Shown here piece by piece: positions 6,865 through 14,745 of a DNA stretch of 64,000 nucleotides. The notes under the pieces were generated by a model that saw nothing but the letters and a program-made list of their open reading frames with translations, was not told where the DNA came from and ran no database searches. The stretch is from a virus: positions 1 to 64,000 of the IMG/VR virus record IMGVR_UViG_3300032080_000001; one strand, written 5' to 3'. The position numbers and the translations under genes were made by a program. Each line of letters starts with the position of its first letter. The stretch's first letter is position 1.

Positions 6865-8418
6865 ATGGCAATCAAGTGGACGAAGTGCCTGGAGCGCGAG
6901 GTCATTCGCCTCAAGGAGGACGAGGGGATGTCGTGGGACGAGGTGGCGGACGCCCTCGGCTTCGACACCAAGCACCAGGCCCGCATCCGCTACAACCGCC
7001 TCAAGGGCGGGCACGCGTTCGACGTGCCCGAGGGTGAGTGCGGCAACACCGGCGCCCCGCAGGAGGCCCTGAGCAGCACGGCGGCCGAGGCGGAGGACAT
7101 GACCTACGAAATCCAGGCGGCGTTCATCCAGAACGACTACTCGTTCGACGGGGAGACGTACCACTTCCCCGTGGCGAACAAGGTGGTGAAGGTGCCGCGC
7201 GAGACCTGGGAGCGTATCATCGCCTTGTACTCGGGCGAGGGCGCGAACGAGGTGCAGGCGGCCATCGCGCGCACCATCGGGATGCACAAGAAGGTGCTGG
7301 AGGCGTGCCTCCGCGCCTACGGCATGTACAAAACGAACGCCCCAGTGACGCGCGAAGCCCTGGCGGAGGCGCGGACGGAGCAGGACCTGGAGCCGCTGTA
7401 CGAGAAGGCCATCGAGGTCCGCGAGGGGCAGTTCATCAAGCGCCTGAACGAGCGGAAGCTGCGGCGCTTGGAGTCGGAGAACCGCCGCCTGAACGAGCGG
7501 ATGGCCGACCACGAGGGGCTCAAGGGCGAACTGCGCGACACCGTGGCCGCTCTCGTGGCCGACTTCCCAGCGTTCTCCCCGCTGGTGCGCGTGGAGCGCG
7601 AGCCCGGCAGCACCGTGCTCGCGATGAAGTTCGACGCCCACTTCGGCATGAACCACTTCGGGGGCTGGGGCGGCCGGTTCACGACGGACACCGCCGCGCG
7701 CTATTTCCGGCAGTACGTCGCGGAGCTGGTGGCGTACCTGGAGGAGAATCCCGCCGTCAGCAACGCGGTGCTGGTGCTGGGCGGTGATATCTTCCACGCC
7801 ATGCTCCAGCAGACGAAGAAGGGCACGCCCCTGGAGCGAGACCGGCCCGACCGGCTGGTGTTCCGCGCGGCCTTCGCCGCCATCCGCGACGGCGTACGCG
7901 CCCTGCTGCGCACCGGCGCGCGGGTGGACCTGCGGGTCATTCCCGGAAACCACGACCACATCTTCGCGGAACTGCTGGAGGAGACGCTGGCGGCACACTT
8001 CGACGGCGTGCCCGGCGTGACCGTGCCGAACGAGTGGGCGAAGCGTAAGTACGTGGTCGTCGGGGACGCAATGCACGTCTTCGACCACGGCGAGGGCTTC
8101 GAGCGCCTGGCCTGGCAGCAGTTTTCGCAGGCGGAACTCATCGCCCGCATGACCGGCCGTCGCGACTTCTTCCGCGTGCAGCGCATCTACCTCTATGTGG
8201 GGCACACCCACCACCTGGAGATGAAGGCGCACGCCGCCCATCTCGAAATCGTGCGCGTGCCCCACGCGGCGCATACGAACGAGTACGAGGAGGGCAAGAT
8301 GCACGCGGGCGAGCCGCAGGGCGTTTTCTTCCGACTCGACGCGGCCGGTCGTATGAAGACGATGGAGCGCGTGTACTTCGCGGACGACGCGGAGGACGAG
8401 GGCGCCCTGGCGGCGTGA
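6865..8418 (+). CDS. Metallophosphoesterase with N-terminal helix-turn-helix
   Basis: The 517-residue protein has three parts. Residues 1-50 look like a helix-turn-helix or SANT-like domain (MSWDEVADALGFDTKHQARIR), with another helical DNA-binding-like segment at about 125-160. Residues about 165-225 form a charged coiled coil. The C-terminal half is a calcineurin-like phosphoesterase: D257-x-H259, GGD308, GNH363-D364-H365 and GH447-T-H449 are the metal-binding motifs. Such enzymes cleave phosphodiesters or phosphomonoesters; family members include SbcD/Mre11 nucleases. It lies between portal and protease, an odd place for an enzyme, so it may act during packaging or be carried in the head. 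The substrate is unknown. Confidence 0.8.
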   Translation: MAIKWTKCLEREVIRLKEDEGMSWDEVADALGFDTKHQARIRYNRLKGGHAFDVPEGECGNTGAPQEALSSTAAEAEDMTYEIQAAFIQNDYSFDGETYHFPVANKVVKVPRETWERIIALYSGEGANEVQAAIARTIGMHKKVLEACLRAYGMYKTNAPVTREALAEARTEQDLEPLYEKAIEVREGQFIKRLNERKLRRLESENRRLNERMADHEGLKGELRDTVAALVADFPAFSPLVRVEREPGSTVLAMKFDAHFGMNHFGGWGGRFTTDTAARYFRQYVAELVAYLEENPAVSNAVLVLGGDIFHAMLQQTKKGTPLERDRPDRLVFRAAFAAIRDGVRALLRTGARVDLRVIPGNHDHIFAELLEETLAAHFDGVPGVTVPNEWAKRKYVVVGDAMHVFDHGEGFERLAWQQFSQAELIARMTGRRDFFRVQRIYLYVGHTHHLEMKAHAAHLEIVRVPHAAHTNEYEEGKMHAGEPQGVFFRLDAAGRMKTMERVYFADDAEDEGALAA

Positions 8419-8422
8419 CCCC

Positions 8423-8451
8423 TTGCGCGTCGATTCTTATACCGGTAGATT
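8423..8451 (+). promoter_or_regulatory. Promoter TTGCGC-17-TAGATT with ACCGG spacer end
   Basis: TTGCGC (8423-8428), a 17-base spacer ending in ACCGG, and TAGATT (8446-8451) match the structural promoter class (motif 8441-8453). It precedes the protease-scaffold gene. Confidence 0.65.
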
Positions 8452-8466
8452 ACTCTTAGAGTACCC

Positions 8467-8496
8467 TTGACAGGTTCGTACGAAGTCGTGTAACTT
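8467..8496 (+). promoter_or_regulatory. Second promoter TTGACA-18-TAACTT
   Basis: TTGACA (8467-8472) and TAACTT (8491-8496) have an 18-base spacer that contains the palindrome TTCGTACGAA. A further ACCGGTACAGTAC motif follows at 8508-8520. Three promoter-like signals in 100 bases ahead of the capsid operon suggest strong late expression. Confidence 0.6.
8475..8484. repeat. TTCGTACGAA palindrome, one of 13 TTCKTAMGAA sites
   Basis: This 10-bp palindrome lies in the promoter spacer. Exact copies of TTCGTACGAA start at 8475, 12533, 27861, 30224, 55917 and 63014; TTCGTAAGAA at 43522, 48334, 50794 and 54131; TTCTTACGAA at 19867 and 29032; TTCTTAAGAA at 26832. A 10-mer is not expected more than about once by chance in a window this size. 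The role is unknown; operator, nuclease-protection or packaging signal are all open. Confidence 0.5.
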
Positions 8497-8546
8497 TGTC
8501 GAGGGCTACCGGTACAGTACCCACACCCTACCGGCTGGAGACGGAC

Positions 8547-9875
8547 GTGAGAAAGTACCCCGAGAGTCTGCCGGATGGGCGGAAGCTCTTCGAGGAGAAG
8601 ATGGAGTTCTTCTTCGCGACGGAGGGCAGCGACCCCATCGACGTGGCAATTCGGGAGCACCTCATCGCGCGCGAGGGAGTCGTCCCCGTGCGCGTCCGCC
8701 TTACGGAGGGCGAGGTCCCGAAGGGCACGCTCGGCGTCATCGAGGGCGTGTTCGGCAAGGCAGACATCATCAACCGCAACCGCCGCTTATACAGTACGCC
8801 TGCGTACGAGGGGGCGGTCGGCCGGGCACAGACGCTCGTCCAGGCGGGGAACTTCCTGGGCGAGGTGGACCACCCGGACTTCGCCACCCTGGCGGGCGGT
8901 GCATTCCGCTACACGAAGGTCTGGATGGACGCCGACCTCGGCAAGTTCGAGGCGGTCATCCTGGACACGGCGGGCGGGCGGCACCTCAAGGGGCTGCTCG
9001 ACGGCGGCGTGGGCGTCCAAATCTCTACCCGTGGCTACGCGTCTTCCAAGGTCGAGAAGCGCAACGTCGGCGGCGTCGAGATTCCCGTCCACATCATCGG
9101 TGAGGACCTCACCTTTGAGGGCATCGACGCGGTGCTCTTTGCCAGCAACATCTTCGGCCGCGTCTCGAACGCGACGACTGAGTCGGCGGCGGGCGCCGAC
9201 GACACTACCAACGAGGAGGAGCGAATGACCCTCGCGGAACTGCGCGAGAAGTACGCCGCCCTCGTCGCGGAAATCGAGTCGGCGGCCCGTGAGGGCTACG
9301 TCGCTACGGCGGACGTGGACGCCAAGATTTCCGAGGCGAAGGAGTCGGCCAAGGCCGAGGCCCTGGAGTCGGCCGAGGTGACGAGCCGCGCCACCGCGCT
9401 GTCGGCCATCCTGGAGGCCGTGAAGCCGTTCCTGCCGGAGGCCGCTGCGGCGACCGCCGACGTACAGGAGAGCGAGGCGCAGAAGAACGCGAAGGCCCTG
9501 TCCGAGCAGGTCGAGGCGCTGAATACGCAGGTCGCGGCGCTGGTGGCCGAGCGGGCGGAGGCAGAGCAGGCCAAGCAGGACGCCGAGGCGAAGGTCGAGC
9601 GCACGCAGGCCATCGCGGAGAAGGTGGATGCCCTGCTGGCGGGCTTCCCCGAGGCCGACCTGGTCAAGCCCGCCCTGCTCAAGGCCGAGAGCGTGGAGCA
9701 GGCCGAGCGCCTGTTCGAGGAGCAGAAGGCCCTCATCGAGGCCGCCGCTGCCCGCGCGAAGGTGAAGAGCAAGAGCGGGCAGCGGGAGACCGGTGCCGAC
9801 GTGCGCCGTCCGGAGACCGAGAGCCTCTCGGCCGAGGAGCGTCGTGAGCGGCGCATCGCCGGGCTGGACGCGTAA
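8547..9875 (+). CDS. Prohead protease fused to scaffold
   Basis: The 442-residue product joins a head maturation protease to a scaffolding domain. The protease half (about 1-215) has GEVDH109P and GVGVQIS160TRG, the catalytic His and Ser regions of the T4 gp21/herpesvirus assemblin-type serine protease. The second half is Ala/Glu/Lys-rich coiled coil (about 225-415), typical of scaffold that fills the prohead and is then digested. GTG 8547 is chosen, with GGAG at 8537-8540; the TTG at 8496 is within the -10 box and so not transcribed usefully. An internal start at 9225 probably yields the scaffold alone. It precedes the major capsid gene. Confidence 0.82.
   Translation: MRKYPESLPDGRKLFEEKMEFFFATEGSDPIDVAIREHLIAREGVVPVRVRLTEGEVPKGTLGVIEGVFGKADIINRNRRLYSTPAYEGAVGRAQTLVQAGNFLGEVDHPDFATLAGGAFRYTKVWMDADLGKFEAVILDTAGGRHLKGLLDGGVGVQISTRGYASSKVEKRNVGGVEIPVHIIGEDLTFEGIDAVLFASNIFGRVSNATTESAAGADDTTNEEERMTLAELREKYAALVAEIESAAREGYVATADVDAKISEAKESAKAEALESAEVTSRATALSAILEAVKPFLPEAAAATADVQESEAQKNAKALSEQVEALNTQVAALVAERAEAEQAKQDAEAKVERTQAIAEKVDALLAGFPEADLVKPALLKAESVEQAERLFEEQKALIEAAAARAKVKSKSGQRETGADVRRPETESLSAEERRERRIAGLDA
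9225..9875 (+). CDS. In-frame internal scaffold protein
   Basis: Inside the protease-scaffold gene, ATG 9225 is in frame and preceded by GAGGAGGA (9213-9220), a better Shine-Dalgarno than most in this window, at normal spacing. Translation from it would give a 216-residue Ala/Glu-rich coiled-coil protein without the protease. Nested, in-frame scaffold genes are known in lambda (Nu3 inside C) and related phages, where free scaffold outnumbers the fusion. That the site is used is inference from the ribosome-binding site and the domain boundary it matches. Confidence 0.6.
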   Translation: MTLAELREKYAALVAEIESAAREGYVATADVDAKISEAKESAKAEALESAEVTSRATALSAILEAVKPFLPEAAAATADVQESEAQKNAKALSEQVEALNTQVAALVAERAEAEQAKQDAEAKVERTQAIAEKVDALLAGFPEADLVKPALLKAESVEQAERLFEEQKALIEAAAARAKVKSKSGQRETGADVRRPETESLSAEERRERRIAGLDA

Positions 9876-9898
9876 GTGCCCTTTCCACGTCCCTGGCT

Positions 9899-9911
9899 AC
9901 CGGTAACGTAC
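9899..9911 (+). promoter_or_regulatory. ACCGGTAACGTAC motif before the major capsid gene
   Basis: The motif carries a TAACGT -10-like box (9904-9909) and is followed by a second CCGGTAG. The -35 region at the expected distance (CTTTCC) is poor. It lies 35 bases ahead of the capsid ATG. Confidence 0.45.
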
Positions 9912-9945
9912 CGGTAGCCGCAAACTCTCAGGAGAAGCACACGAC

Positions 9946-11280
9946 ATGAGCAAGCCCGTTTACCCCGGCTTCCTCCGTGAGGACGCGGAGCGCGAGGCGC
10001 GCCACGCGAAGCTCACCGAGGGCCTGAACGACTTCTACATGAAGTCGGTGGTGGAGCAGTTGATGGACAACGTCGGGGTGGCCGAGGCCGACATGCTGGA
10101 GTCCAACAACTCCACCGCGTCGGTGGCGGTGTTCACCCGCATCGCGAAGCCCCTGATTCGCCGCATCTTCCCCCAGCTGGTGGCGAACCAGCTGGTGTCC
10201 ATCCAGCCCATGACGATGCCGACCTACAAGGTCTTCTTCATGGACTTCATGTACGCCAACGACCGCGCGCCGACCAAGGCGGGCGACCGCCTGGACTACG
10301 AGGGCGGGCAGACCAACCGCTTCTACTCGGGCGGCATCATCAAGGGCGAGAGCCTGGGCACCGGTGACGGCACCAACAAGGTGTTCAACACCAAGCTGTA
10401 CCCGGTGCGCCCCGACTCGCTCACGGTGTACGTGAACTCGGCCGCCGTGACTTCGTACGTGGTGGACGAGGAGACCGGCCGCATCGAGTTCGCCGCCGCC
10501 CCGGCGAACGGCGCCACGCTGCTGGCCGACTACGCCCTGGACATGGAGCACCTCGGCCAGAAGGGTAACGCCAGCATCCCCGAGTTGAAGCTCGGGATGA
10601 CCAGCGCGACCGTGGACGCCGAGGAGTTCAAGCTCAAGGTGAGCTACACGCTGGAGGGCGCGCAGGACCTCAAGGCGTACCACGGCGAGGACATGGAGGA
10701 CCTGCTCACGCAGCAGATGGGCGACGAGATTCGCCGGGAAATCGACCGCAGCATCATCACCGACCTGTACACGAAGGCTTCGGCCGCGAACGTGACCTGG
10801 TCGAAGGCGGTGCCGGACGGTACCAAGATGCAGGACCACTTCGAGACGCTGCTGCACGCGTTCGGTGACGTGAGCACCGAGATTTACAAGAAGCGCCAGC
10901 GTCACGCGAACTTCGCGGTGGTCTCGCCCGACACCCTGAACCTGCTGGACAAGCTGAACACGTTCCGCGTGCTCGGCACCGAGGGTTCGGACTCGTGGAA
11001 GCAGACGGCGCGCCTGGCCGCTGGCCCGGCCGTCATCGGCACCCTGTCGGGGCGCTTCGGCATCATCGTGGACCCGCTGTTCCCGAGCAACAAGGTGCTG
11101 CTCGGCTACAAGGGCGAGTCCTGGGACGAGACCGGGTACGTGTACAGCCCGTACACCGCGTTCCAGACGGACACCTTCATCGACCCGAACACCATGCGTC
11201 CGGTGAAGGGGCTGATGCAGCGGTCGGCCCGTCACCTGGTGAACGGTGACTTCTACGGGACCGTCACCATCGCCAACTAA
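9946..11280 (+). CDS. Major capsid protein (T4 gp23-like, HK97 fold)
   Basis: This 444-residue protein builds the icosahedral shell. The segment LVANQLVSIQPMTMPTYKVFF near residues 82-103 is the hallmark of T4 gp23-type major capsid proteins, as is the C-terminal run with GYVYSPYTAFQTDTFIDPNTMRP. About residues 138-200 hold an inserted beta-rich domain starting GDGTNKVF and ending GATLLADYA, a kind of surface insertion seen in several phage structural proteins that may face outward. It starts at ATG 9946 after CAGGAGAAGC. It is the first gene after the protease-scaffold, and the operon then ends at a hairpin. Confidence 0.92.
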   Translation: MSKPVYPGFLREDAEREARHAKLTEGLNDFYMKSVVEQLMDNVGVAEADMLESNNSTASVAVFTRIAKPLIRRIFPQLVANQLVSIQPMTMPTYKVFFMDFMYANDRAPTKAGDRLDYEGGQTNRFYSGGIIKGESLGTGDGTNKVFNTKLYPVRPDSLTVYVNSAAVTSYVVDEETGRIEFAAAPANGATLLADYALDMEHLGQKGNASIPELKLGMTSATVDAEEFKLKVSYTLEGAQDLKAYHGEDMEDLLTQQMGDEIRREIDRSIITDLYTKASAANVTWSKAVPDGTKMQDHFETLLHAFGDVSTEIYKKRQRHANFAVVSPDTLNLLDKLNTFRVLGTEGSDSWKQTARLAAGPAVIGTLSGRFGIIVDPLFPSNKVLLGYKGESWDETGYVYSPYTAFQTDTFIDPNTMRPVKGLMQRSARHLVNGDFYGTVTIAN

Positions 11281-11294
11281 GCGTACCTGGCGCT

Positions 11295-11316
11295 ACCGGT
11301 ACGCTGAGGTTAGATT
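11295..11316 (+). promoter_or_regulatory. ACCGGTA motif and TAGATT box after the capsid gene
   Basis: ACCGGTACGCTGA begins at 11295 and TAGATTAC lies at 11311-11318, 17 bases after a weak TGGCGC. It could start transcription of the neck genes, but the following hairpin overlaps it. Confidence 0.4.
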
Positions 11317-11349
11317 ACGGGGGCGGGGGATTCCCCTCGCTCCCGTAAT
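11313..11349 (+). terminator. Hairpin between capsid and neck genes
   Basis: GATTACGGG with following GCG pairs with CGC and CCCGTAATC across a GC-rich centre that itself folds (GGGGATTCCCC). No T-run follows, so it may reduce rather than stop read-through or act as an mRNA-stabilising stem between the highly expressed capsid gene and the neck genes. Confidence 0.5.
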
Positions 11350-11385
11350 CGTTCAGCCTGGACTCTCAACCACCGAACCAAACCA

Positions 11386-11598
11386 ATGGCCGAGACGAAG
11401 AACGAGACTCCCGCGAAGGAGTCGATGTACCGCAACCGCACCAAGGTGACGCAAATCGTCTATCCTCGGGGCCAGTGGGACAAGCGCATCGTGCATCCGG
11501 GCCACACCGTGTGCCTGACCGAGGCGCAGCACAAGCGGTACTTCTCGCTGTTCGAGGCCGTCAAGCAGGGCGAGAAGCCCGAGACGGCGAAGAAGTAA
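11386..11598 (+). CDS. Small basic hypothetical protein
   Basis: The 70-residue product is Lys-rich at both ends, with a central beta-type segment (TKVTQIVYPRGQWDKRIVHPGHTVCL) and a C-terminal helix. It was not recognised. Its position between the capsid protein and the connector suits a small head-decoration or head-completion protein, but nothing confirms this. ATG 11386 is the first in the frame. Confidence 0.55.
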   Translation: MAETKNETPAKESMYRNRTKVTQIVYPRGQWDKRIVHPGHTVCLTEAQHKRYFSLFEAVKQGEKPETAKK

Positions 11599-11619
11599 CC
11601 CACCAGAAGGAGCTACCCT

Positions 11620-12303
11620 GTGCCGCTCAAGAAGGATGACCTCAAGGTAGAACTGCGGTCGCGGCTCGGGGACCCTTCCGTAGCGGAACTCCCGGACGCG
11701 CAGGTCGAGCACGCTCTCGACGCCGCGTTGCGGGAGTTTTCGCGTTTCCGGCCCTCGCAGGAGTTCGTGCAGCTCTCCCTGGCCGCGCGCGGCACGACGT
11801 ACCCGCTTCCTGCGGGTGTAACGGGCGTGTCGGACCTGTGGATGATGCCGATCGGGTCCGGGGTCCTCGACCCGCTCCAGTTCAAGCTCGCCCTTGCGAG
11901 CTACGAAGTAGAGACGCTCTACGCCCTCGGAGCCTACGCCGCCGACGACCTGGCGCTGGCCTGGGAGGTGGAGCAGCGGCAGGGCACGGACGGGTCGGAG
12001 CTGCCGCCCGTGCTGACGCTGTTCCCCCCGCCTGCCTTCGACGCCGTCGCGTTCATGCGTGCCGAGCGTACGCGCACGTGGGAGAACGTGGGGCCGCAGG
12101 AGAAGGAAGCGCTGTTGACGTACGCGCGCGGCGAGGCGCTGGAGTACATCGGCCGCAAGCGGTCCCGGAGTGTGAACAAGATTCCCACGGCCGCCGGGAC
12201 ACTGTCGCTGAACACCGGCTACAACGACCGCGCGGACGGGCGCCAGTTCAAGAAGGACTTCTACGCGATGATGGGCGGCGGCGCCACCGTCGCCCTCGGA
12301 TAA
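11620..12303 (+). CDS. Head-tail connector/neck protein
   Basis: The 227-residue protein starts with a helical segment typical of gp6/gp15-type adaptor proteins (LKVELRSRLGDPSVAELPDAQVEHALDAAL), which dock on the portal in many phages. The rest is mixed. It starts at GTG 11620 with AAGGAG at 11607-11612. Position after the capsid gene and before other neck genes supports a connector role; the assignment is by N-terminal pattern and gene order rather than by a full match. Confidence 0.6.
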   Translation: MPLKKDDLKVELRSRLGDPSVAELPDAQVEHALDAALREFSRFRPSQEFVQLSLAARGTTYPLPAGVTGVSDLWMMPIGSGVLDPLQFKLALASYEVETLYALGAYAADDLALAWEVEQRQGTDGSELPPVLTLFPPPAFDAVAFMRAERTRTWENVGPQEKEALLTYARGEALEYIGRKRSRSVNKIPTAAGTLSLNTGYNDRADGRQFKKDFYAMMGGGATVALG

Positions 12304-12312
12304 GGAGCGCGG

Positions 12313-12789
12313 ATGCTGACGCAGGAGGAGTTCTCGGATATTCACAACGCGGTGCTCGAAGCGATGGGCTTCGTGGCCCTCCCGGTCACGCTGTACCGCG
12401 TAAGTCCCGCGCAGGAGTTCGACCCGCTGTACCAGGAGGCCAAGGATGGCGAGGAGGCGATGGTCCCGTGGGCGACCGTTCATGCCTCGATGCGCTTCAA
12501 GCCGGACGAGGAATTCCTCACCAAGGCGGGGCTTCGTACGAATGCCGACATCCTCGCCTTCATCCCGCGCGGGCACATCCTTGCCTGGGAGGCCGAGAGC
12601 GGACAGGTGTTCAAGCTGGAGCAGGGCATGGAGCTGGAGTTCGGCGGCATCCGCTACTCGGTGGACCGGGAGCCGCGCACCGACCCGCTGCCGATGCTCA
12701 TGCCGGGAGGCGCGGTAAGCCAGGACTACATCGGGATGGTGGTGATGGGCACCGTGAAGGCGGACACGCATCCGCTGGCGGAGGGCTGA
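12313..12789 (+). CDS. Probable head-closure or head-tail joining protein
   Basis: The 158-residue protein is beta-rich, with a middle segment reading MRFKPDEEFLTKAGLRTNADILAFI and then repeated strands ending in a Gly-rich loop. That size, composition and place between the connector and a gp10-like protein fit a head-completion protein that closes the portal after packaging. The TGA overlaps the next ATG. The call rests mainly on gene order. Confidence 0.5.
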   Translation: MLTQEEFSDIHNAVLEAMGFVALPVTLYRVSPAQEFDPLYQEAKDGEEAMVPWATVHASMRFKPDEEFLTKAGLRTNADILAFIPRGHILAWEAESGQVFKLEQGMELEFGGIRYSVDREPRTDPLPMLMPGGAVSQDYIGMVVMGTVKADTHPLAEG

Positions 12790-13310
12790 TGCCGAACGCG
12801 AACTACAATGCGCAGTTTAACCGGGGCTCCCTCCGACTCTCCGGCGACTGGCAGCGGGCGAGGAAGACCTTCCACGGCCTCGGCTTCAAGATGAACAAGG
12901 TCACGCACGGGCGTACCATGCGGGAGGAGGCTGAACTCGTCGCCGCACGCATCAAACGCAACATCAAGAATCAGACATACGCGAGCGAGGGGCGGCACGC
13001 GCCGCTGGCCGAGTCCACGAAGGAAAACAAGAAGAACCCGAGCAACCGGGACAAGATTCTGTTGGACACCGAGGAGTTCGTGAACTCCATCGGCGTCTTC
13101 CAGAACGGCTACCGCACCTGGGTGGTCGGCGTCCAAGGCGACGGGGAGCTGCTCGCCCGCGTGATGGCGAACGAGTTCGGAGCCCCGAGCCGACACCTCC
13201 CGGCGCGCTCCACTTTCCGCATCGAGATGGAGCGCATCAAGGCGGAGGGCCGTCTGGAGAAGCTGGACAAGGCGTTCAAGAACCTGCTGAAAGGGAAGCA
13301 CGTCCCATGA
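12789..13310 (+). CDS. HK97 gp10-like tail-completion or minor virion protein
   Basis: The 173-residue protein has the pattern of HK97 gp10/P2 gpS-type virion morphogenesis proteins: a basic helical start, a segment about AARIKRNIKNQTYASEG, a GxxxxV strand region (RTWVVGVQGDGELLARVMANEFGA) and a C-terminal helical basic tail after PARSTFR. The frame is open upstream, but ATG 12789 overlaps the preceding TGA and begins the conserved part. Such proteins sit at the tail end that meets the head. Confidence 0.6.
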   Translation: MPNANYNAQFNRGSLRLSGDWQRARKTFHGLGFKMNKVTHGRTMREEAELVAARIKRNIKNQTYASEGRHAPLAESTKENKKNPSNRDKILLDTEEFVNSIGVFQNGYRTWVVGVQGDGELLARVMANEFGAPSRHLPARSTFRIEMERIKAEGRLEKLDKAFKNLLKGKHVP

Positions 13311-14020
13311 CCGCACCGCTGGACCCCACGTACGACCCGCTGCGCGAGTACGACACCGCCGTCGTGCAGAAGCTCGGCGCCCAGGTGGTCACGCCTGCGG
13401 GCGCGCGGCCGTACTACGCGGTGGCGGTGCCGGGCATTTCGGGAGCGGTGCACGTGAACGTGGGCCTGCCCGAGGACTGGTACAAGAACTTCTCGCTCCC
13501 GGCCGTCAACGTGCGGCGCGGTGCCATTCTCCCGGCGCCGTCGCGCCTCCTCCCGAACTTCCGCGCGCGGGAGAGGAGCACGAACCCGGAGACGCCGAAC
13601 ACCTGGAACGTCCAGGCCGTGCCGCCGCAGCCCGTGAACATACTCTACGAGGTGGAGCTGGCGGCGACGAGCGAGGCGCACATGAACCGCCTGACGACGT
13701 ACCTCATGGCGGCGGTTCCGGCGTCTCACTGGGGAACGTTCCTCACCGTGTTCGGGACGTTCACGAACTACCACGGCACGGGGATGCGGGACAAGACCGA
13801 CTACGCGACGAAGGACGGGCGGCAGTTCCTCTACTGCTTCGACTACACCGTCGAAGGATGGTTCGTCCCGAGTCTCGCGTGCGAGAAGGTGCCCGAAATC
13901 CTCTCCACGGACATCGCCCTGGAGACGCACCGGTCGCGCGACGACCTACGCGGTCAGACGCCGGTTGAAGAGACGGAGGCCGTCGAGGTCATCCACATTC
14001 ATACGAACGCGCCGGAGTGA
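13307..14020 (+). CDS. Possible tail terminator protein
   Basis: The 237-residue protein overlaps the preceding stop by four bases. It is mostly beta-rich, with a central segment VNILYEVELAATSEAHMNRLTTYLM that resembles the strand-helix core of small tail-terminator folds, and a Glu-rich C-terminal tail. Its place right before the sheath cluster suggests that it caps the tail tube or sheath at the head end. No family motif was recognised with confidence. Confidence 0.45.
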   Translation: MTAPLDPTYDPLREYDTAVVQKLGAQVVTPAGARPYYAVAVPGISGAVHVNVGLPEDWYKNFSLPAVNVRRGAILPAPSRLLPNFRARERSTNPETPNTWNVQAVPPQPVNILYEVELAATSEAHMNRLTTYLMAAVPASHWGTFLTVFGTFTNYHGTGMRDKTDYATKDGRQFLYCFDYTVEGWFVPSLACEKVPEILSTDIALETHRSRDDLRGQTPVEETEAVEVIHIHTNAPE

Positions 14021-14028
14021 GCCGGGTC

Positions 14029-14057
14029 TTGTCTTGCGCGTTCATACGCGGTATATT
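14029..14057 (+). promoter_or_regulatory. Promoter TTGTCT-17-TATATT
   Basis: TTGTCT (14029-14034) and TATATT (14052-14057) have a 17-base spacer ending in GCGG. The degenerate motif continues with TTACCC. It would transcribe the sheath operon from the gene at 14128. Confidence 0.55.
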
Positions 14058-14127
14058 ACCCTTAGTGTACCAGTAGCTTACCGGCCGGGTGCGGTGCCGC
14101 CGGGCCAACCGACGAAAAGGAAATCTG

Positions 14128-14388
14128 ATGCCGAACCCGATTGCCCTGTCCGACGTGCAGGTGCGGCGACTCGTCAGCGCGCAGGAGGCCATCCAGGCCG
14201 CGACCGTCGAGGCGCAGCGCGCCCACGCGGCGCTGGTGAACACCCGCGCGCACATGGACAGCCTCCTGGAGGTCATCTTCGACGCCCACGGCGTCCCCGC
14301 CACGGCGACAGTGGACCTCCAGAACGGGGTCATCGTGTTGACGGAGGACTACGAGGATGCCGGGACACTTGTGACCGACACCCCGTAA
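14128..14388 (+). CDS. Small hypothetical protein, helical
   Basis: The 86-residue product is a helical N-terminal half (Ala/Gln/Val-rich, residues 10-48) followed by a short beta-type C-terminus. The start is ATG 14128 after AAAAGGAAA, not the upstream GTG-type extension that would begin in the promoter leader. It precedes a second small gene and the sheath. No family was recognised. Confidence 0.55.
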   Translation: MPNPIALSDVQVRRLVSAQEAIQAATVEAQRAHAALVNTRAHMDSLLEVIFDAHGVPATATVDLQNGVIVLTEDYEDAGTLVTDTP

Positions 14389-14415
14389 GCGGCACGCCGC
14401 CGAGAGGAGAACCGT

Positions 14416-14727
14416 ATGGCGCAGCAGCGCAAGAAGAGAGACCCGGCCACCGCCGAGGGGGATGAAACCCCGGTGGCGTCCGTCGTGGAGACCGAGGCGA
14501 CGGAGGTGACTCCAATCGCGGTCGAGGTCATGCCGGTGGAGGAAACTGCCCCGGCCCAGGTGCGTGTCGTGAACATCTCCCTCGACACCCCCGAGTACGT
14601 CCCGCTCGCCAACGGGGCACTTCACCGTCTGGACCCGAAGGGCGCCATCGACGTGGCGCTCGCGGACGTGACGGAGGCAACGCGTCAGGTGGAGTCCACC
14701 GGCCGCATCGTCATCAACCCCCTGTAA
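14416..14727 (+). CDS. Small hypothetical protein upstream of the sheath
   Basis: The 103-residue product has a charged, disordered-looking N-terminal 50 residues rich in Ala, Glu, Val and Thr, and a compact C-terminal part (VRVVNISLDTPEYVPLANGALHRL) that looks beta-stranded. GAGAGGAGAACC precedes the ATG. Function not recognised; it may be a tail-assembly or minor virion protein because it is co-transcribed with the sheath. Confidence 0.55.
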   Translation: MAQQRKKRDPATAEGDETPVASVVETEATEVTPIAVEVMPVEETAPAQVRVVNISLDTPEYVPLANGALHRLDPKGAIDVALADVTEATRQVESTGRIVINPL

Positions 14728-14745
14728 GCTGGAGACCAAGCACAC

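Noticed and set aside
8496-8546. TTG start for the protease-scaffold gene
   Set aside because: The TTG lies in the -10 box of the promoter, so it would not be in the transcript; GTG 8547 has a suitable ribosome-binding site.
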